A stretch of DNA of 46,070 bases from Paenibacillaceae bacterium. GTDB taxonomy: Bacteria > Bacillota > Bacilli > Paenibacillales > Paenibacillaceae. Made by a program: the position numbers and the translations under genes. The notes under the pieces are model-generated. The model was given only the letters and a program-made list of their open reading frames with translations. It did not search any database and was not told the origin of the DNA. The stretch lies in assembly GCA_900766135.1 (NCBI GenBank), contig CAAFUF010000044.1:1-46070 (forward strand), in the 5' to 3' direction. Within the stretch, counting starts at the first letter, position 1. The number at the start of each line of letters is the position of its first letter. This document shows positions 1-7,615 of this stretch, in pieces.

Positions 1-143
1 AGCTTATTCAATTAAGTATCAACTTTATTGGAGAGTTTGAACCTATTAGTCCGCTCGACTTGCATGTATTAGGCACGCCGCCAGCGTTCGTCCTGAGCCA
101 GGATCAAACTCTCCAATAAAGTTGATACTTAATTGAATAAGCT
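1..143. repeat. Fold-back inverted repeat at the window edge (arms 1-40 and 104-143)
   Basis: Positions 1-40 are the exact reverse complement of 104-143. The right arm is the natural junction of the rRNA leader with the 16S 5' end; the left arm replaces what should be the continuation of 16S rRNA. A 63-base piece of 16S lies between the arms. A real 16S gene does not repeat its own start inverted 60 bases downstream, so an assembly or library chimera at a contig end is the likeliest cause. A genuine inverted rearrangement between rRNA operons is a weaker alternative. Confidence 0.9.
41..120 (-). rRNA. 16S ribosomal RNA, 5' fragment only
   Basis: Read on the minus strand, the sequence from about 120 downward begins with the canonical start of bacterial 16S rRNA: GAGAGTTTGATCCTGGCTCA, then GAACGCTGGCGGCGTGCC and ATACATGCAAGTCGAGCGG. 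Only about 80 bases are present before the window edge, where the sequence turns into the fold-back arm (1-40). It lies directly downstream of bofA on the same strand, the same order as bofA and rrnA in B. subtilis. Confidence 0.95.
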
Positions 144-291
144 GATAGCTCATTTTGAATCTGACGAGATTTAAAATCTCATTTATTACTCACTCGTTGT
201 TCAGTTTTCAAAGATCAAACGATATTTTTCTTTATCGCTTCGTTTCAGCAGCGACCTTTATAATATATCACGCTGCCTACTCTTTAGTCAA
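121..291 (-). promoter_or_regulatory. rRNA operon promoter and leader
   Basis: On the minus strand a -35 TTGACT (291-286) and a -10 TATATT (267-262) are separated by 18 bases. The leader downstream (about 216-189) carries CTTTGAAAACTGAACAACG, the boxA-like antitermination and processing segment common in Bacillales rRNA leaders and spacers. An open frame read rightward across 155-358 is only incidental to this leader. Confidence 0.75.
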
Positions 292-389
292 GACCTTTTT
301 TATTGCCACCATCTGGAAGGCCTTGTCCGGCTTGTCCCGCCGGCGAAGCGATTTATAATGTACCACAGATGATCAAGCTGAGTCAACCT

Positions 390-653
390 TCAGATCATGG
401 TTAATTTTAGGCCGACCAAAAGAGCGACCCCGGGCAAGCCAAGTACCAACACCGTGCTTAAGGTAACCGGATTTAAGGGAATGTACACTTCGGTCAATAA
501 TCCGGAGAAATTAATCACATAGATGCCCAGCGCCGCCAGCACGATATGCAGTCCAAACCGGGAAAGCCATACCCAACCGATTTTACGCGAGAACAAAATA
601 TATAACAGCAGCGCCAGCGACACAACAAGAATGCCGATCAGCACAAGCTTCAT
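390..653 (-). CDS. bofA: Pro-sigma-K processing inhibitor BofA
   Basis: An 87-residue, almost entirely hydrophobic protein with three predicted membrane segments (about 1-20, 28-50 and 63-86) and the C-terminal LGLPGVALLVG stretch typical of BofA. In B. subtilis, BofA sits in the outer forespore membrane with SpoIVFA and holds the SpoIVFB protease inactive until the forespore signals, delaying sigma-K activation. A GGGAGGG Shine-Dalgarno site precedes the ATG. The yaaL-bofA-rrn order supports the call. It shows that the organism makes endospores. Confidence 0.93.
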   Translation of the reverse strand: MKLVLIGILVVSLALLLYILFSRKIGWVWLSRFGLHIVLAALGIYVINFSGLLTEVYIPLNPVTLSTVLVLGLPGVALLVGLKLTMI

Positions 654-675
654 CTTTTTTCCCTCCCATTAAAGT

Positions 676-963
676 TCATGAACTTTCCCCAAAATAGGAC
701 CCATTGCGAAAAGCGTCCCAATCCACCTGAGCCTGCTTCGCCGCCTTGAGTTGAATCTGGTACCTGCGCTCCGCCGCCTCCAGGGTGTAAATCGCCACAT
801 CCACCTCATCGTGTCCCACCGCCTCCTGGAAAGCGATCCGCGCCCGCTCCCACTCCTTTAGCGCATTGACGACCTCTGCATACAATTCCCGTTTGTATTC
901 CATCACCTCGTTTCTGCGAGTCTGGTTTGAGCGGCCTTCGCCCCAGAGCTTCAAACCCTTCAA
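676..963 (-). CDS. yaaL: YaaL-like DUF2508 protein
   Basis: A 95-residue, highly charged, helical protein with the DUF2508 character: a central helix pair around KEWERARIAFQEAV and a conserved EAAERRYQIQLKAAKQ stretch. Function is unknown. It lies between recR and bofA as in B. subtilis. I chose the TTG at 963-961 because AGGAGG lies 9 bases upstream; an earlier in-frame ATG at 981 has no ribosome site and itself contains the AGGAGG, so it is unlikely. The start choice lengthens the protein relative to the internal ATG at 903. Confidence 0.8.
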   Translation of the reverse strand: MKGLKLWGEGRSNQTRRNEVMEYKRELYAEVVNALKEWERARIAFQEAVGHDEVDVAIYTLEAAERRYQIQLKAAKQAQVDWDAFRNGSYFGESS

Positions 964-1040
964 GTTTGATCGCCTCCTCATCCGGTTTTATTTCATGTTT
1001 ATCGGGAGAAGGACAAACTTAGAACCGAAGCAGCCGGAAA

Positions 1041-1089
1041 ACAAAAAGAACTTTAAGCCCCTAGCGAAAGCCTAGGGCCTAAAGTTCTC
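1041..1089 (-). terminator. Rho-independent terminator after recR
   Basis: A long inverted repeat (GAACTTTA..GCCC/TAGG arms around a GCGAAAGC loop) is followed on the minus strand by TTTTTGTTTT. It lies downstream of recR and upstream of the yaaL-like gene. Confidence 0.85.
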
Positions 1090-1114
1090 CGGTTCCAAAC
1101 GGTAAGAATAAAAC

Positions 1115-1714
1115 CTAATTTAGTTCTCGACGCCCTTCCAGCGCCTTGGATAACGTCACTTCATCCGCATATTCCAGGTCGCCGCCGACCGGCAGCCCAT
1201 GAGCAATCCGGGTGACGCGAATATCAAAAGGCTTCACGAGACGGGATATATACATGGCGGTCGCCTCCCCTTCAATGTTCGGGTTGGTTGCCAATATCAG
1301 CTCCTTCACCCGCTCATCGCTCAACCGGTTCAGCAGCTCCTTGAGCCGGATATCATCCGGTCCCAAGCCTTCCATCGGCGAGATTGCCCCCTGCAGCACA
1401 TGATAGTAGCCATCGAATTCCTTCGTCCGCTCCATCGCCACCAAGTCCTTGGATTCCTGCACGACGCATATCACGGAAGCGTCCCGGGTCTTATCCTGAC
1501 AAATCCGGCAGGGATCCGTATCCGTGATGTTGCAGCAGACGGAGCAGTAATGGAGGTTGCGCTTCACGCTGACCAGCGCTTTGGCGAAATCAATGACATC
1601 GTCTTCCTTCATGCGCAGCACGTGAAAAGCCAATCTGGCCGCCGTCTTTGGCCCAATACCGGGCAAATGGGTAAAAGCATCGATCAGCTTCGCGATCGGT
1701 TCGGGATAATACAA
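1115..1714 (-). CDS. recR: Recombination mediator RecR
   Basis: A 199-residue protein of normal length for RecR, which with RecO and RecF loads RecA on gapped DNA. It shows the N-terminal helix-hairpin-helix (LPGIGPKTAARLAF, residues 17-30), a zinc finger with Cys57, Cys60, Cys69 and Cys72, and a Toprim domain with the VVQESKDL and ATNPNIEGEATA motifs. The TTG start at 1714-1712 is set by AAGGAG 9 bases upstream; a TTG start is common in this window. It ends about 26 bases before a strong terminator and follows the ybaB gene closely, as in the B. subtilis dnaX-yaaK-recR operon. Confidence 0.96.
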   Translation of the reverse strand: MYYPEPIAKLIDAFTHLPGIGPKTAARLAFHVLRMKEDDVIDFAKALVSVKRNLHYCSVCCNITDTDPCRICQDKTRDASVICVVQESKDLVAMERTKEFDGYYHVLQGAISPMEGLGPDDIRLKELLNRLSDERVKELILATNPNIEGEATAMYISRLVKPFDIRVTRIAHGLPVGGDLEYADEVTLSKALEGRRELN

Positions 1715-1740
1715 TGGGGCCTTCTCCTTCAGTTCGTAAA

Positions 1741-2052
1741 TTAGAACAGGCCTGGAATTTTCATTCCGCCCGTAAATTTGCCCATGTCCTGGTTCGCCAG
1801 TTCTTCGGCTTTCGTCAAAGCGTCATTGACTGCGGTAAGCACCAAATCCTGCAGCATTTCCACGTCGTCCGGATCCACCGCTTCCGGTTTGATCGTCAAG
1901 GACAACACCTTCTTGTGGCCGTTGACCTGAACGGTCACCACGCCGCCACCGGCACTGCCTTCTACGGTTTTGCCCGCGAGCTCTTCCTGCGCTTTGAGCA
2001 TTTGCTCTTGCATTTTTTTCACTTGCTTCATCATTTGGTTCATATTGTTCAC
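1741..2052 (-). CDS. YbaB/EbfC family nucleoid-associated protein
   Basis: About 103 residues; the family binds DNA as a dimer and coats the nucleoid. The N-terminal half is an amphipathic coiled coil rich in Met, Gln and Lys (MNQMMKQVKKMQEQM), followed by the VTVQVNGHKKVLSLTIKPEAVDP beta segment and a C-terminal helix, the family pattern. Three starts are possible: GTG 2061 lies too close to AAGGAG, GTG 2052 is 11 bases away and is chosen, and ATG 2043 is 20 away. It is encoded between dnaX and recR, its conserved place. Confidence 0.92.
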   Translation of the reverse strand: MNNMNQMMKQVKKMQEQMLKAQEELAGKTVEGSAGGGVVTVQVNGHKKVLSLTIKPEAVDPDDVEMLQDLVLTAVNDALTKAEELANQDMGKFTGGMKIPGLF

Positions 2053-2150
2053 GTCGTTCACATCTCCTTAAATTGGTCTGCATGTACGTCATGCGTTATA
2101 TAGAAAAAACATAACCCCGATTTTACGGTCTATACCTGGCCGGTGTTTAG

Positions 2151-3917
2151 TTATTCCTTGATGACGACCAGGTCATCCCCGAAAATATTCAACGCTTCGT
2201 CCACCCAAGGTTCTTTGCCGGATCCGCCATCCTCAGGCGGTGGTTCCAGCTCGAACGGTTCGCCGCCGGGACGTTCGCCCGCGCCTTGCAGCGCATCGGT
2301 CCAATCCTTCAGCATCATCGTTACCAAATGGTACGGTTTGCCCAATTGGCGTTCCATAACCGTTTCGATCACCTGTTTATTGGCCGGCTTCTCGGTGGTC
2401 TCGCGGTGAATATCGTTTTTGAACGCAACCAGCACGTTATCCTCCGATACCGATACGGGTTCTCCGTTCACGAACCACGCATGGATCGTAATCTTGGCAT
2501 CCTTGACGGCCTGGAGCACCTGGTTCCATTTTTGCTGGATGTCCATGAATTCCGGGCTGTTGCGGGCTGCAAGATATTGATCCATCCCGGCTGGAATTTT
2601 GGCCTTCGAGGCTACGCGCGGCGCGGGGCTACGCGAAGGGCGATTTCCTCCGGCTGCCGTGCCTCCCGAGGCGGAACCCCCTGCGGCAAGCCCACCCTGC
2701 AGCGCCCGCTCCAGCTTCGCCTCCAATTCCGCAAGCTGACGACGAAGCTGATGGACCTCGGAAGCGTCGGCGGATGACCCGGTCCCCGCTCCCGCGCTGC
2801 GGGCCGGAACCGGCTGGTCTACCGCGCCCTCTCCGCCAAACGTGCAAATCTTCAGCAATGCGACCTCAAACAACGTTTGCGGTTGGACGGCGTATTTCAT
2901 TTCCGTCTGATAGTGGTTCAGCGTATCGATGATGCGGAACAGCTGCGGCTTGGAAAAGCTCTCGGCAATCTCCGCAAAATCCTGCGGATCCAGCACGCGT
3001 TCCGTCAACTTGTCCGCCTTCGGCACCATTTTGACCATCAGCAAATCGCGGAAATAATAAAGAAGGTTCTCCATGCACTTGTCCGCGCTTTTGCCTTCCT
3101 GCATAAAACCGTCGATCATCTGCAGCATCCCGCCGATGTCGCCGGCCAGCAGGGTCTTTGCCAGCTCGGCGAACTGCCGGGAGGCAATGCCGCCGGTCAT
3201 GTCCAGCACCTGTTGATACGAGACCTTGCGACCGGAGAAAGATGCGATTTGATCCAAAATGCTTAACGCGTCACGCATCCCGCCGTCGGACAATCTGGCG
3301 ATATACTCGATCGCTTCCTTCTCCGCTTCGATGCCTTCCTGCTCGCAGATCATCCGCAACCGTTCGCTTTGCTCCTCCAACGATACCCGGCGGAAGTCAA
3401 AACGCTGACAGCGCGAGATGACCGTAGCCGGCAAACGGTGCGGTTCGGTGGTCGCCAATATAAACATCACATGCGGAGGCGGTTCCTCCAATGTTTTTAA
3501 GAGCGCGTTGAAAGCTTCCGTGGTCAACATGTGGACTTCATCGATAATATAAACCTTCTGCCGCACTTCCGTAGGGGCATATTTGACTTTCTCCCGCAAA
3601 TCGCGGATCTCCTCAACCCCCCGGTTGGAAGCGGCGTCAATCTCAAGCACATCCATGACGGCGCCAGCCGTGATCCTCCGGCACGCATCGCATTCGTTGC
3701 ACGGTTCTGCCGCAGGTCCTTTTTCGCAGTTTACGGCTTTGGCCAAAATTTTCGCGGCACTGGTCTTCCCGGTTCCCCGCGGACCGCTGAACAGATAAGC
3801 GTGCGACAGCCGCTGTTCGCGGATCGCATTCTGCAACGTGCGGATGATATGCTGCTGCCCCACCATGTCTTGAAACGACTGCGGCCGCCAAGCCCGGTAC
3901 AGCGCAATATGCTCCAT
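2151..3917 (-). CDS. dnaX: DNA polymerase III subunit gamma/tau
   Basis: A 588-residue clamp-loader ATPase. It shows Walker A GPRGTGKT (about 45-52), the zinc-binding Cys64, Cys73, Cys76 and Cys79, Walker B IIDEVH (124-129) and the SRC sensor motif in VISRCQRFDF. Then come the collar domain, a low-complexity Gly/Ala/Ser linker around residues 400-460, and a C-terminal tau-type domain. I chose the ATG at 3917 (MEHIALYRAWRP, the usual start) with AGAGGTG upstream; a longer in-frame reading back to 4052 would run into the SRP RNA terminator. It is followed by ybaB and recR, a classic operon. Confidence 0.97.
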   Translation of the reverse strand: MEHIALYRAWRPQSFQDMVGQQHIIRTLQNAIREQRLSHAYLFSGPRGTGKTSAAKILAKAVNCEKGPAAEPCNECDACRRITAGAVMDVLEIDAASNRGVEEIRDLREKVKYAPTEVRQKVYIIDEVHMLTTEAFNALLKTLEEPPPHVMFILATTEPHRLPATVISRCQRFDFRRVSLEEQSERLRMICEQEGIEAEKEAIEYIARLSDGGMRDALSILDQIASFSGRKVSYQQVLDMTGGIASRQFAELAKTLLAGDIGGMLQMIDGFMQEGKSADKCMENLLYYFRDLLMVKMVPKADKLTERVLDPQDFAEIAESFSKPQLFRIIDTLNHYQTEMKYAVQPQTLFEVALLKICTFGGEGAVDQPVPARSAGAGTGSSADASEVHQLRRQLAELEAKLERALQGGLAAGGSASGGTAAGGNRPSRSPAPRVASKAKIPAGMDQYLAARNSPEFMDIQQKWNQVLQAVKDAKITIHAWFVNGEPVSVSEDNVLVAFKNDIHRETTEKPANKQVIETVMERQLGKPYHLVTMMLKDWTDALQGAGERPGGEPFELEPPPEDGGSGKEPWVDEALNIFGDDLVVIKE

Positions 3918-3963
3918 TATGCGGCACCTCTTTCTTTCCTCAAACGACGGTTGTCGTTTCCTT

Positions 3964-3994
3964 ATTATACTATAGCCATTTGGTCTATGTACAA
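3964..3994 (-). promoter_or_regulatory. Candidate dnaX promoter
   Basis: On the minus strand a perfect -10 TATAAT (3969-3964) lies 47 bases upstream of the dnaX ATG, with a partial -35 TTGTAC (3994-3989) at a 19-base spacing. It begins inside the T-run of the SRP RNA terminator, so dnaX probably has its own start. Confidence 0.5.
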
Positions 3995-4022
3995 AAAAAA
4001 ACACCCCTGTCCGCAGACAAAG
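3992..4022 (-). terminator. Terminator of the SRP RNA
   Basis: On the minus strand CTTTGTC-TGCG-GACAGGG folds into a seven-pair stem (two G-U pairs) and is followed by GTGTTTTTTTTT. It lies about 40 bases beyond the end of the SRP RNA. Confidence 0.65.
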
Positions 4023-4065
4023 ATGTATTCTTATCGAGTATTCACCGTGCACCTGTTATTGATCA

Positions 4066-4312
4066 TTGCGATCCGAGCGGCACCTTTACGGCATGACTCG
4101 GGACAGGCTGCCCTCCGGCACAGGAGTAATACTGCTTATGGCTGCTTCCTTCCGGACCTGACCAGGTTCGCAGGTACTCCTTGCGGAGGACCCATCCGTC
4201 AACATCTGCCGTAAAGACCGGCCTCACATCGACAAGACCTCTAACAGGACTTCAACCTCGCTACAGCGGATTGCGAGTTACAGGGCACCGCTACCTCCCC
4301 ATCTAGCACGGT
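4066..4312 (-). ncRNA. ffs: Signal recognition particle RNA, large Bacillus type
   Basis: The minus strand carries the invariant SRP helix 8 segment GGTCAGGTCCGGAAGGAAGC (about 4160-4141) with its GGAA-type loop and asymmetric internal loop. The Alu-domain start GATGGGGAGGTAGCGG is near 4302. Arms CTTTACGGCA and TGCCGTAAAG (near 4083-4092 and 4211-4220) close the long helix 5. The roughly 250-base length matches the Alu-containing scRNA of sporulating Firmicutes. It pairs with Ffh to target proteins to the membrane. Ends are approximate. Confidence 0.93.
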
Positions 4313-4319
4313 GAAACTA

Positions 4320-4348
4320 AGTATATCTCATGCCTGTACAAATTGCAA
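4320..4348 (-). promoter_or_regulatory. SRP RNA promoter
   Basis: On the minus strand TTGCAA (4348-4343), a 17-base spacer and TATACT (4325-4320) form a good sigma-A promoter. Transcription would start near 4313, just at the first paired bases of the SRP RNA. Confidence 0.75.
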
Positions 4349-4495
4349 CCGAAGGGAAGAAGTTGGCTGGAGTGCCTGGCCTATGCCTCGATTGTCATTG
4401 ATTTATGCGTCTTCCTCTAAATGCAACTCTAGTTTTATTTTGATATATTAATAGAATAAGAAACTGGAATTCAGAGCATGAGAGAGGAGAAACAA

Positions 4496-5752
4496 ATGAA
4501 AGCAATCGGGAAACTCTTGCTGGTCACTACCCTATTGGCCGGAAGCTTGGCCGGAATGCAGCCCTCTCGGGCTGAGGCGGCATCATCCGTGCAGATCCTG
4601 CTGGACGGGTACCCGCTGGCCTTTTCCGGCGAACCGATGATCGTGAACGGCACGACGCTGGTTCCGTTCCGCTCCATATCCGAAGCGCTCGGGATTAACG
4701 TCACCTGGAACCAAGCCTCCAAAACGATCACTGCCGTCAAAGGCGCGGGTGCCGATGCGATCCATGTGCAGTTAACGCTGAACAGCAAAACGGCGAAGGT
4801 GAACAACGCCTCCGTTCCGTTGGCGGTAGCGCCCCGGTCCGTAGGTGGCAATACGCTGATTCCGCTCAGCTTCTTCAGCCAGCAGTTCGGGGCCCAGGTC
4901 GGATGGGACCAAGCTACGAAGACCGTATCTATCGCCTCCCCGCAGGAGCGAATGTATACGCTCGGCTTCTATGCCATTTCCTCCTTCTCGGAGGCAGGGA
5001 CGATTCCTAGCCTGGACGCCGTTGCCTTCGGCTGGAGCCGCATCGACGAGAACGGGCAGTTTACGCAAACGGGCGACGTATTCAAGCTGCCGCAGGCCGC
5101 TGGCGAGGTGACCCCGGAAAGCCTCGTGAACGACGCGGCCTCCGCACGAACCTTGCCTTATCTGATGGTCTACTCCAGCGACATGAAAGGGGAACTGACC
5201 CGGATTATTGAAGATCCCGCCCTGCGTCAGCAGGCGATCACCGATATGGTCAACGCCGCGACTGAGAAAGCGTTCCAAGGCATTATGCTCGATTTCGAAG
5301 GGCTCGGCTTAACTACGGAGAAGACGGCGACGCGGCAAGCTTTTAATAACTTCGTCAAGGAATTGTCGAAACAAACCCGGGCGGCCGGACTCAAGCTATC
5401 CCTGGCACTGCACCCGCTGAACTCGTCCTATCAAGGTTATGATTACAAGACGTTGGGGGCACTAGCCGACGAAATCGTGATCATGGCTTACGATTACCTC
5501 CCGGGAGATAACAGCGGTCGCCCACAGCCGGCTGATAAAGTGGATGAAGCGATACGCCTGGCTCTGAAAGAGACAAGCGCCAGCAAGCTGATTCTCGGGC
5601 TCAACCTGGACAGCGAAGATCAAACCACCGTCAAAACGCTGACCGGTCTGGCGAAACGCTATGATCTGAAGGGCATCGCCTTATGGCGGCTGGGCATCAT
5701 CAAGAGCGAAGAGTGGACCAGCCTTAAGCAAAGCGTGGAGTTCAAGAAGTAA
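4496..5752 (+). CDS. Secreted CuAO-N-like plus GH18-type protein
   Basis: 418 residues. A signal peptide (residues 1-28, ending AEA) is followed by two copper-amine-oxidase-N-like repeats (about 30-145: GTTLVPFRSISEALG and GGNTLIPLSFFSQQFG). The C-terminal domain (about 150-410) has the GH18 pattern: LDFEG at 265-269 with Glu268 as likely acid/base, plus the downstream LALHPL and IVIMAYDY motifs. Such proteins act on or bind the cell wall or spore cortex, as with YaaH/SleL relatives; substrate is unknown. The ATG at 4496 is chosen because AGAGGAG sits just upstream; the ATG at 4478 is upstream of that site. Confidence 0.82.
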   Translation: MKAIGKLLLVTTLLAGSLAGMQPSRAEAASSVQILLDGYPLAFSGEPMIVNGTTLVPFRSISEALGINVTWNQASKTITAVKGAGADAIHVQLTLNSKTAKVNNASVPLAVAPRSVGGNTLIPLSFFSQQFGAQVGWDQATKTVSIASPQERMYTLGFYAISSFSEAGTIPSLDAVAFGWSRIDENGQFTQTGDVFKLPQAAGEVTPESLVNDAASARTLPYLMVYSSDMKGELTRIIEDPALRQQAITDMVNAATEKAFQGIMLDFEGLGLTTEKTATRQAFNNFVKELSKQTRAAGLKLSLALHPLNSSYQGYDYKTLGALADEIVIMAYDYLPGDNSGRPQPADKVDEAIRLALKETSASKLILGLNLDSEDQTTVKTLTGLAKRYDLKGIALWRLGIIKSEEWTSLKQSVEFKK

Positions 5753-5761
5753 TTGTACTTG

Positions 5762-5829
5762 GCTTGAATAAGCAGGTTGGATTTGAGGGCGGAGGGTGTC
5801 GGCCGTCTTTTCCGACCTGCTTTTTTTAC
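5762..5829 (+). terminator. Terminator-like long-loop hairpin
   Basis: AGCAGGTTGGA (from 5769) pairs with TCCGACCTGCT (to 5822) over 11 positions and is followed by a T-run. The loop is long (about 32 bases), so efficiency is uncertain, but it sits right after the GH18-type gene. Confidence 0.6.
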
Positions 5830-5857
5830 TTTTTTACTTGTAACGCCTCGTTGCTGC

Positions 5858-5967
5858 GCTGCAGCATCCCCTTTGCGAGACTGAGCTGCAGTATCCGTTT
5901 CGCGGGACTGAAATACAGCACCCTTTTCGCGAGACTGAATTACAGCATCCGTTCGAGGCCGAACTGA
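5858..5967. repeat. Four 27-bp tandem repeats
   Basis: Units at 5858-5884, 5885-5911, 5912-5938 and a diverged fourth at 5939-5967 share the pattern TACAGCATCC..TTTCGCGAGACTGA. The period is exactly 27 (nine codons), so the minus strand would read a nine-residue repeat around QSRE, but no start or family supports translation. Confidence 0.8.
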
Positions 5968-6204
5968 AAAAGTGCAGTTCATTTCGTCGAATGATCCTAT
6001 ATTACCGTCCCAAATGTAAAAGTGCTTTCTATTTTCGCCTATTAGGGCGAATTCCCCCTTTTCCGCCTTTTTGAAGTGCACTTTTACATCCCAACAAGCA
6101 AATTGTCCAAATTTAGCTCGGATCAACTGCACTTTTACACTTGGCGACGGGCATCAAGGGACGTTAGAGTCCACCGGGTTGGCGTCGAGGGATGTTAGAG
6201 GCTA

Positions 6205-6385
6205 TTGGCGGGCTCGGCGGACATCATCGGGATGCCGATTGGGCAACAAGCCGCCGGATCCCTGTCATCGGGAAGGCGCCGAGGGCAAGGCCTATCGACG
6301 GGTTCGGCAGGCATCGCCGGAGGGCCGATTGGGCAACAAGCCGTCAGTGCGTCTGTCGTCGGGGGCGCCGAGGGCAGTTAGGACC
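6205..6385. repeat. Imperfect 90-bp tandem duplication
   Basis: A 20-base exact repeat, GCCGATTGGGCAACAAGCCG, occurs at 6234-6253 and 6324-6343, and diverged matches continue on both sides (GGGCTCGGCGGACATC against GGGTTCGGCAGGCATC; GGCGCCGAGGGCA in both). Period 90. Confidence 0.75.
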
Positions 6386-6506
6386 GTTAGGGCCGTTGGT
6401 TGGCTGACTCGGCGGCTCAGCCGTCTCAGCGGACGCGGCGTTACGGCCATCGCAAGGATCGGGTTAGCTAAGTCGAGGAACCCTTCGATATAATGTCAAC
6501 CTTCCC

Positions 6507-7178
6507 TTACCAATCAAACGCATCCCAATCCCGCCGCACCACGTCATACATCAATACCCGTCCCGACTCACCGCTTGGTCTGGCCCGAAGCCAACCGAGT
6601 TGGCATAACTGCTGCAAATACCTCACCGCGGTTCGATGGTTCACGCCAAGCTGTCCTTCTACATCCTTCGGACGGATGGGTTTGCCTAACTGAACAGCTT
6701 GCAATAACGTAGATTTCAACGCCAACCGGGGAAGATCCGTCTTTCGAGACGCCTCAAACCTGCTCAGTAACACTCGAAGCAGCATGATGCATAATTCAGG
6801 TTGTCGTTCCACATCATCATACGCAAGCGAAACCACCCGATAACCCAGCGCTTGCATAAAGAGCTCCCTGTTCAACTCCCGGCTATACATCGTGCGATCC
6901 ATGTCGCGAACATGCGGTCCGTACCCTTTGATTTCAATAACAAGCTTCACGGCTTCCGTCAGCCAAGCGAAGTCCGCAAAGTACGGCCGTCCCCGCCAAT
7001 CTGCGATCTCGTATTCCGGATGCAGGTTATCCAAACTCGCCCGCAAAGGCCACCATACGTTGCGTAAAAATAGCTGCTCTCCATGCCCATGCCCTCGTTC
7101 CAAACGATCCTTCCGTTCACCGGAACGATGTTTGTGGTGCGTGTCCAACCACAGCCGATGCGCCTCATCAAAGTCCAT
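6507..7178 (-). CDS. Putative PD-(D/E)XK nuclease-fold protein with C-terminal winged helix
   Basis: 223 residues, no signal peptide. The N-terminal half (about 60-125) reads like a Vsr/DUF559-type restriction-endonuclease fold: Asp69 in FADF, then Glu82-x-Lys84 in VIEIKGYG, then an Arg/Tyr-rich helix and GYRVVSLAYDDV. The C-terminal part (about 150-200) looks like a winged helix-turn-helix: RPKDVEGQLGVNHRTAVRYLQQL then GWLRARP. GGGAGGAG lies 7 bases before the ATG. It stands alone between rpmE and the repeat-rich stretch, with no methylase or second endonuclease subunit next to it. Nuclease activity is inference; a DNA-binding regulator is the alternative. Confidence 0.6.
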   Translation of the reverse strand: MDFDEAHRLWLDTHHKHRSGERKDRLERGHGHGEQLFLRNVWWPLRASLDNLHPEYEIADWRGRPYFADFAWLTEAVKLVIEIKGYGPHVRDMDRTMYSRELNRELFMQALGYRVVSLAYDDVERQPELCIMLLRVLLSRFEASRKTDLPRLALKSTLLQAVQLGKPIRPKDVEGQLGVNHRTAVRYLQQLCQLGWLRARPSGESGRVLMYDVVRRDWDAFDW

Positions 7179-7239
7179 ATCTACACTCCTCCCCCAACTT
7201 ATAAAATGACCGCACTAGTACTCAATCGTACCGCCGCCG

Positions 7240-7290
7240 AAAAAAGAAAAAAACGTCTCCGCCTATCATCAGATAGGCAAAGACGTTCTT
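7240..7290 (-). terminator. Terminator of rpmE
   Basis: On the minus strand AACGTCTTTGCCTATC and GATAGGCGGAGACGTT pair around TGAT and are followed by TTTTTTCTTTTTT. Confidence 0.9.
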
Positions 7291-7316
7291 CGTCATCTCG
7301 TTTGTGCAAGGGTATC

Positions 7317-7514
7317 TTAGATACCGTATTTCTTTTTGAATCTATCCACACGTCCACCAGCATCCAGGAATTTCTGCTTCCCTGTGAAGAATGGATGGCA
7401 GTTGGAGCAAATTTCAACGCGCAGGTCTTGTTTCACGGAACCCGTCTCGAACGTGTTGCCGCAAGCGCAAGTTACCGTAGTCACGTGATATTTCGGTTGA
7501 ACTGCTTCTTTCAT
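7317..7514 (-). CDS. rpmE: 50S ribosomal protein L31, zinc type
   Basis: 65 residues, the normal L31 length. Four cysteines (Cys16, Cys18, Cys36, Cys39) in TCACG and ICSNCHPF make this the zinc-binding form. In Bacillus the zinc form is replaced by YtiA under zinc starvation; no YtiA gene is in this window. The ATG at 7514 is chosen, with AAAGAGGTG just upstream; a GTG nine bases further back overlaps that site. Order rho, radical SAM, rpmE on one strand resembles the rho-rpmE neighbourhood of B. subtilis. Confidence 0.95.
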   Translation of the reverse strand: MKEAVQPKYHVTTVTCACGNTFETGSVKQDLRVEICSNCHPFFTGKQKFLDAGGRVDRFKKKYGI

Positions 7515-7615
7515 CACTTTCACCTCTTTCCGCCCTGAGCCTCAGTCGTGCCCAGAGTTATAATGACACATAAACGCATTATAGCACGGGCCATCCGTTC
7601 ACGCAATTGCCTGTT

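Larger units (their letters stand above)
5830..6506. other. Gene-poor stretch with short tandem and inverted repeats
   Basis: No convincing gene lies here. An open frame on the minus strand (6132-5659) runs antisense into the upstream gene, consists largely of repeat translation and lacks family resemblance. The stretch holds a 27-bp tandem repeat (5858-5967), inverted copies of a motif around GTAAAAGTGC (about 6015 and 6082) and of GTGCAGTT (5972 and 6126), and a 90-bp imperfect tandem duplication (about 6205-6385). Base composition shifts to GC-rich after 6140. It looks like decaying or repeat-built intergenic DNA. Confidence 0.6.

Noticed and set aside
155..358. Open frame on the plus strand beside the 16S gene
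   Set aside because: It lies antisense to the rRNA leader and promoter and has no ribosome site or family resemblance.
5659..6132. Minus-strand frame of 157 codons with a nine-residue repeat
   Set aside because: It runs antisense into the 3' end of the GH18-type gene and its repeat part is the translated 27-bp tandem repeat; no start signal or homolog is evident.
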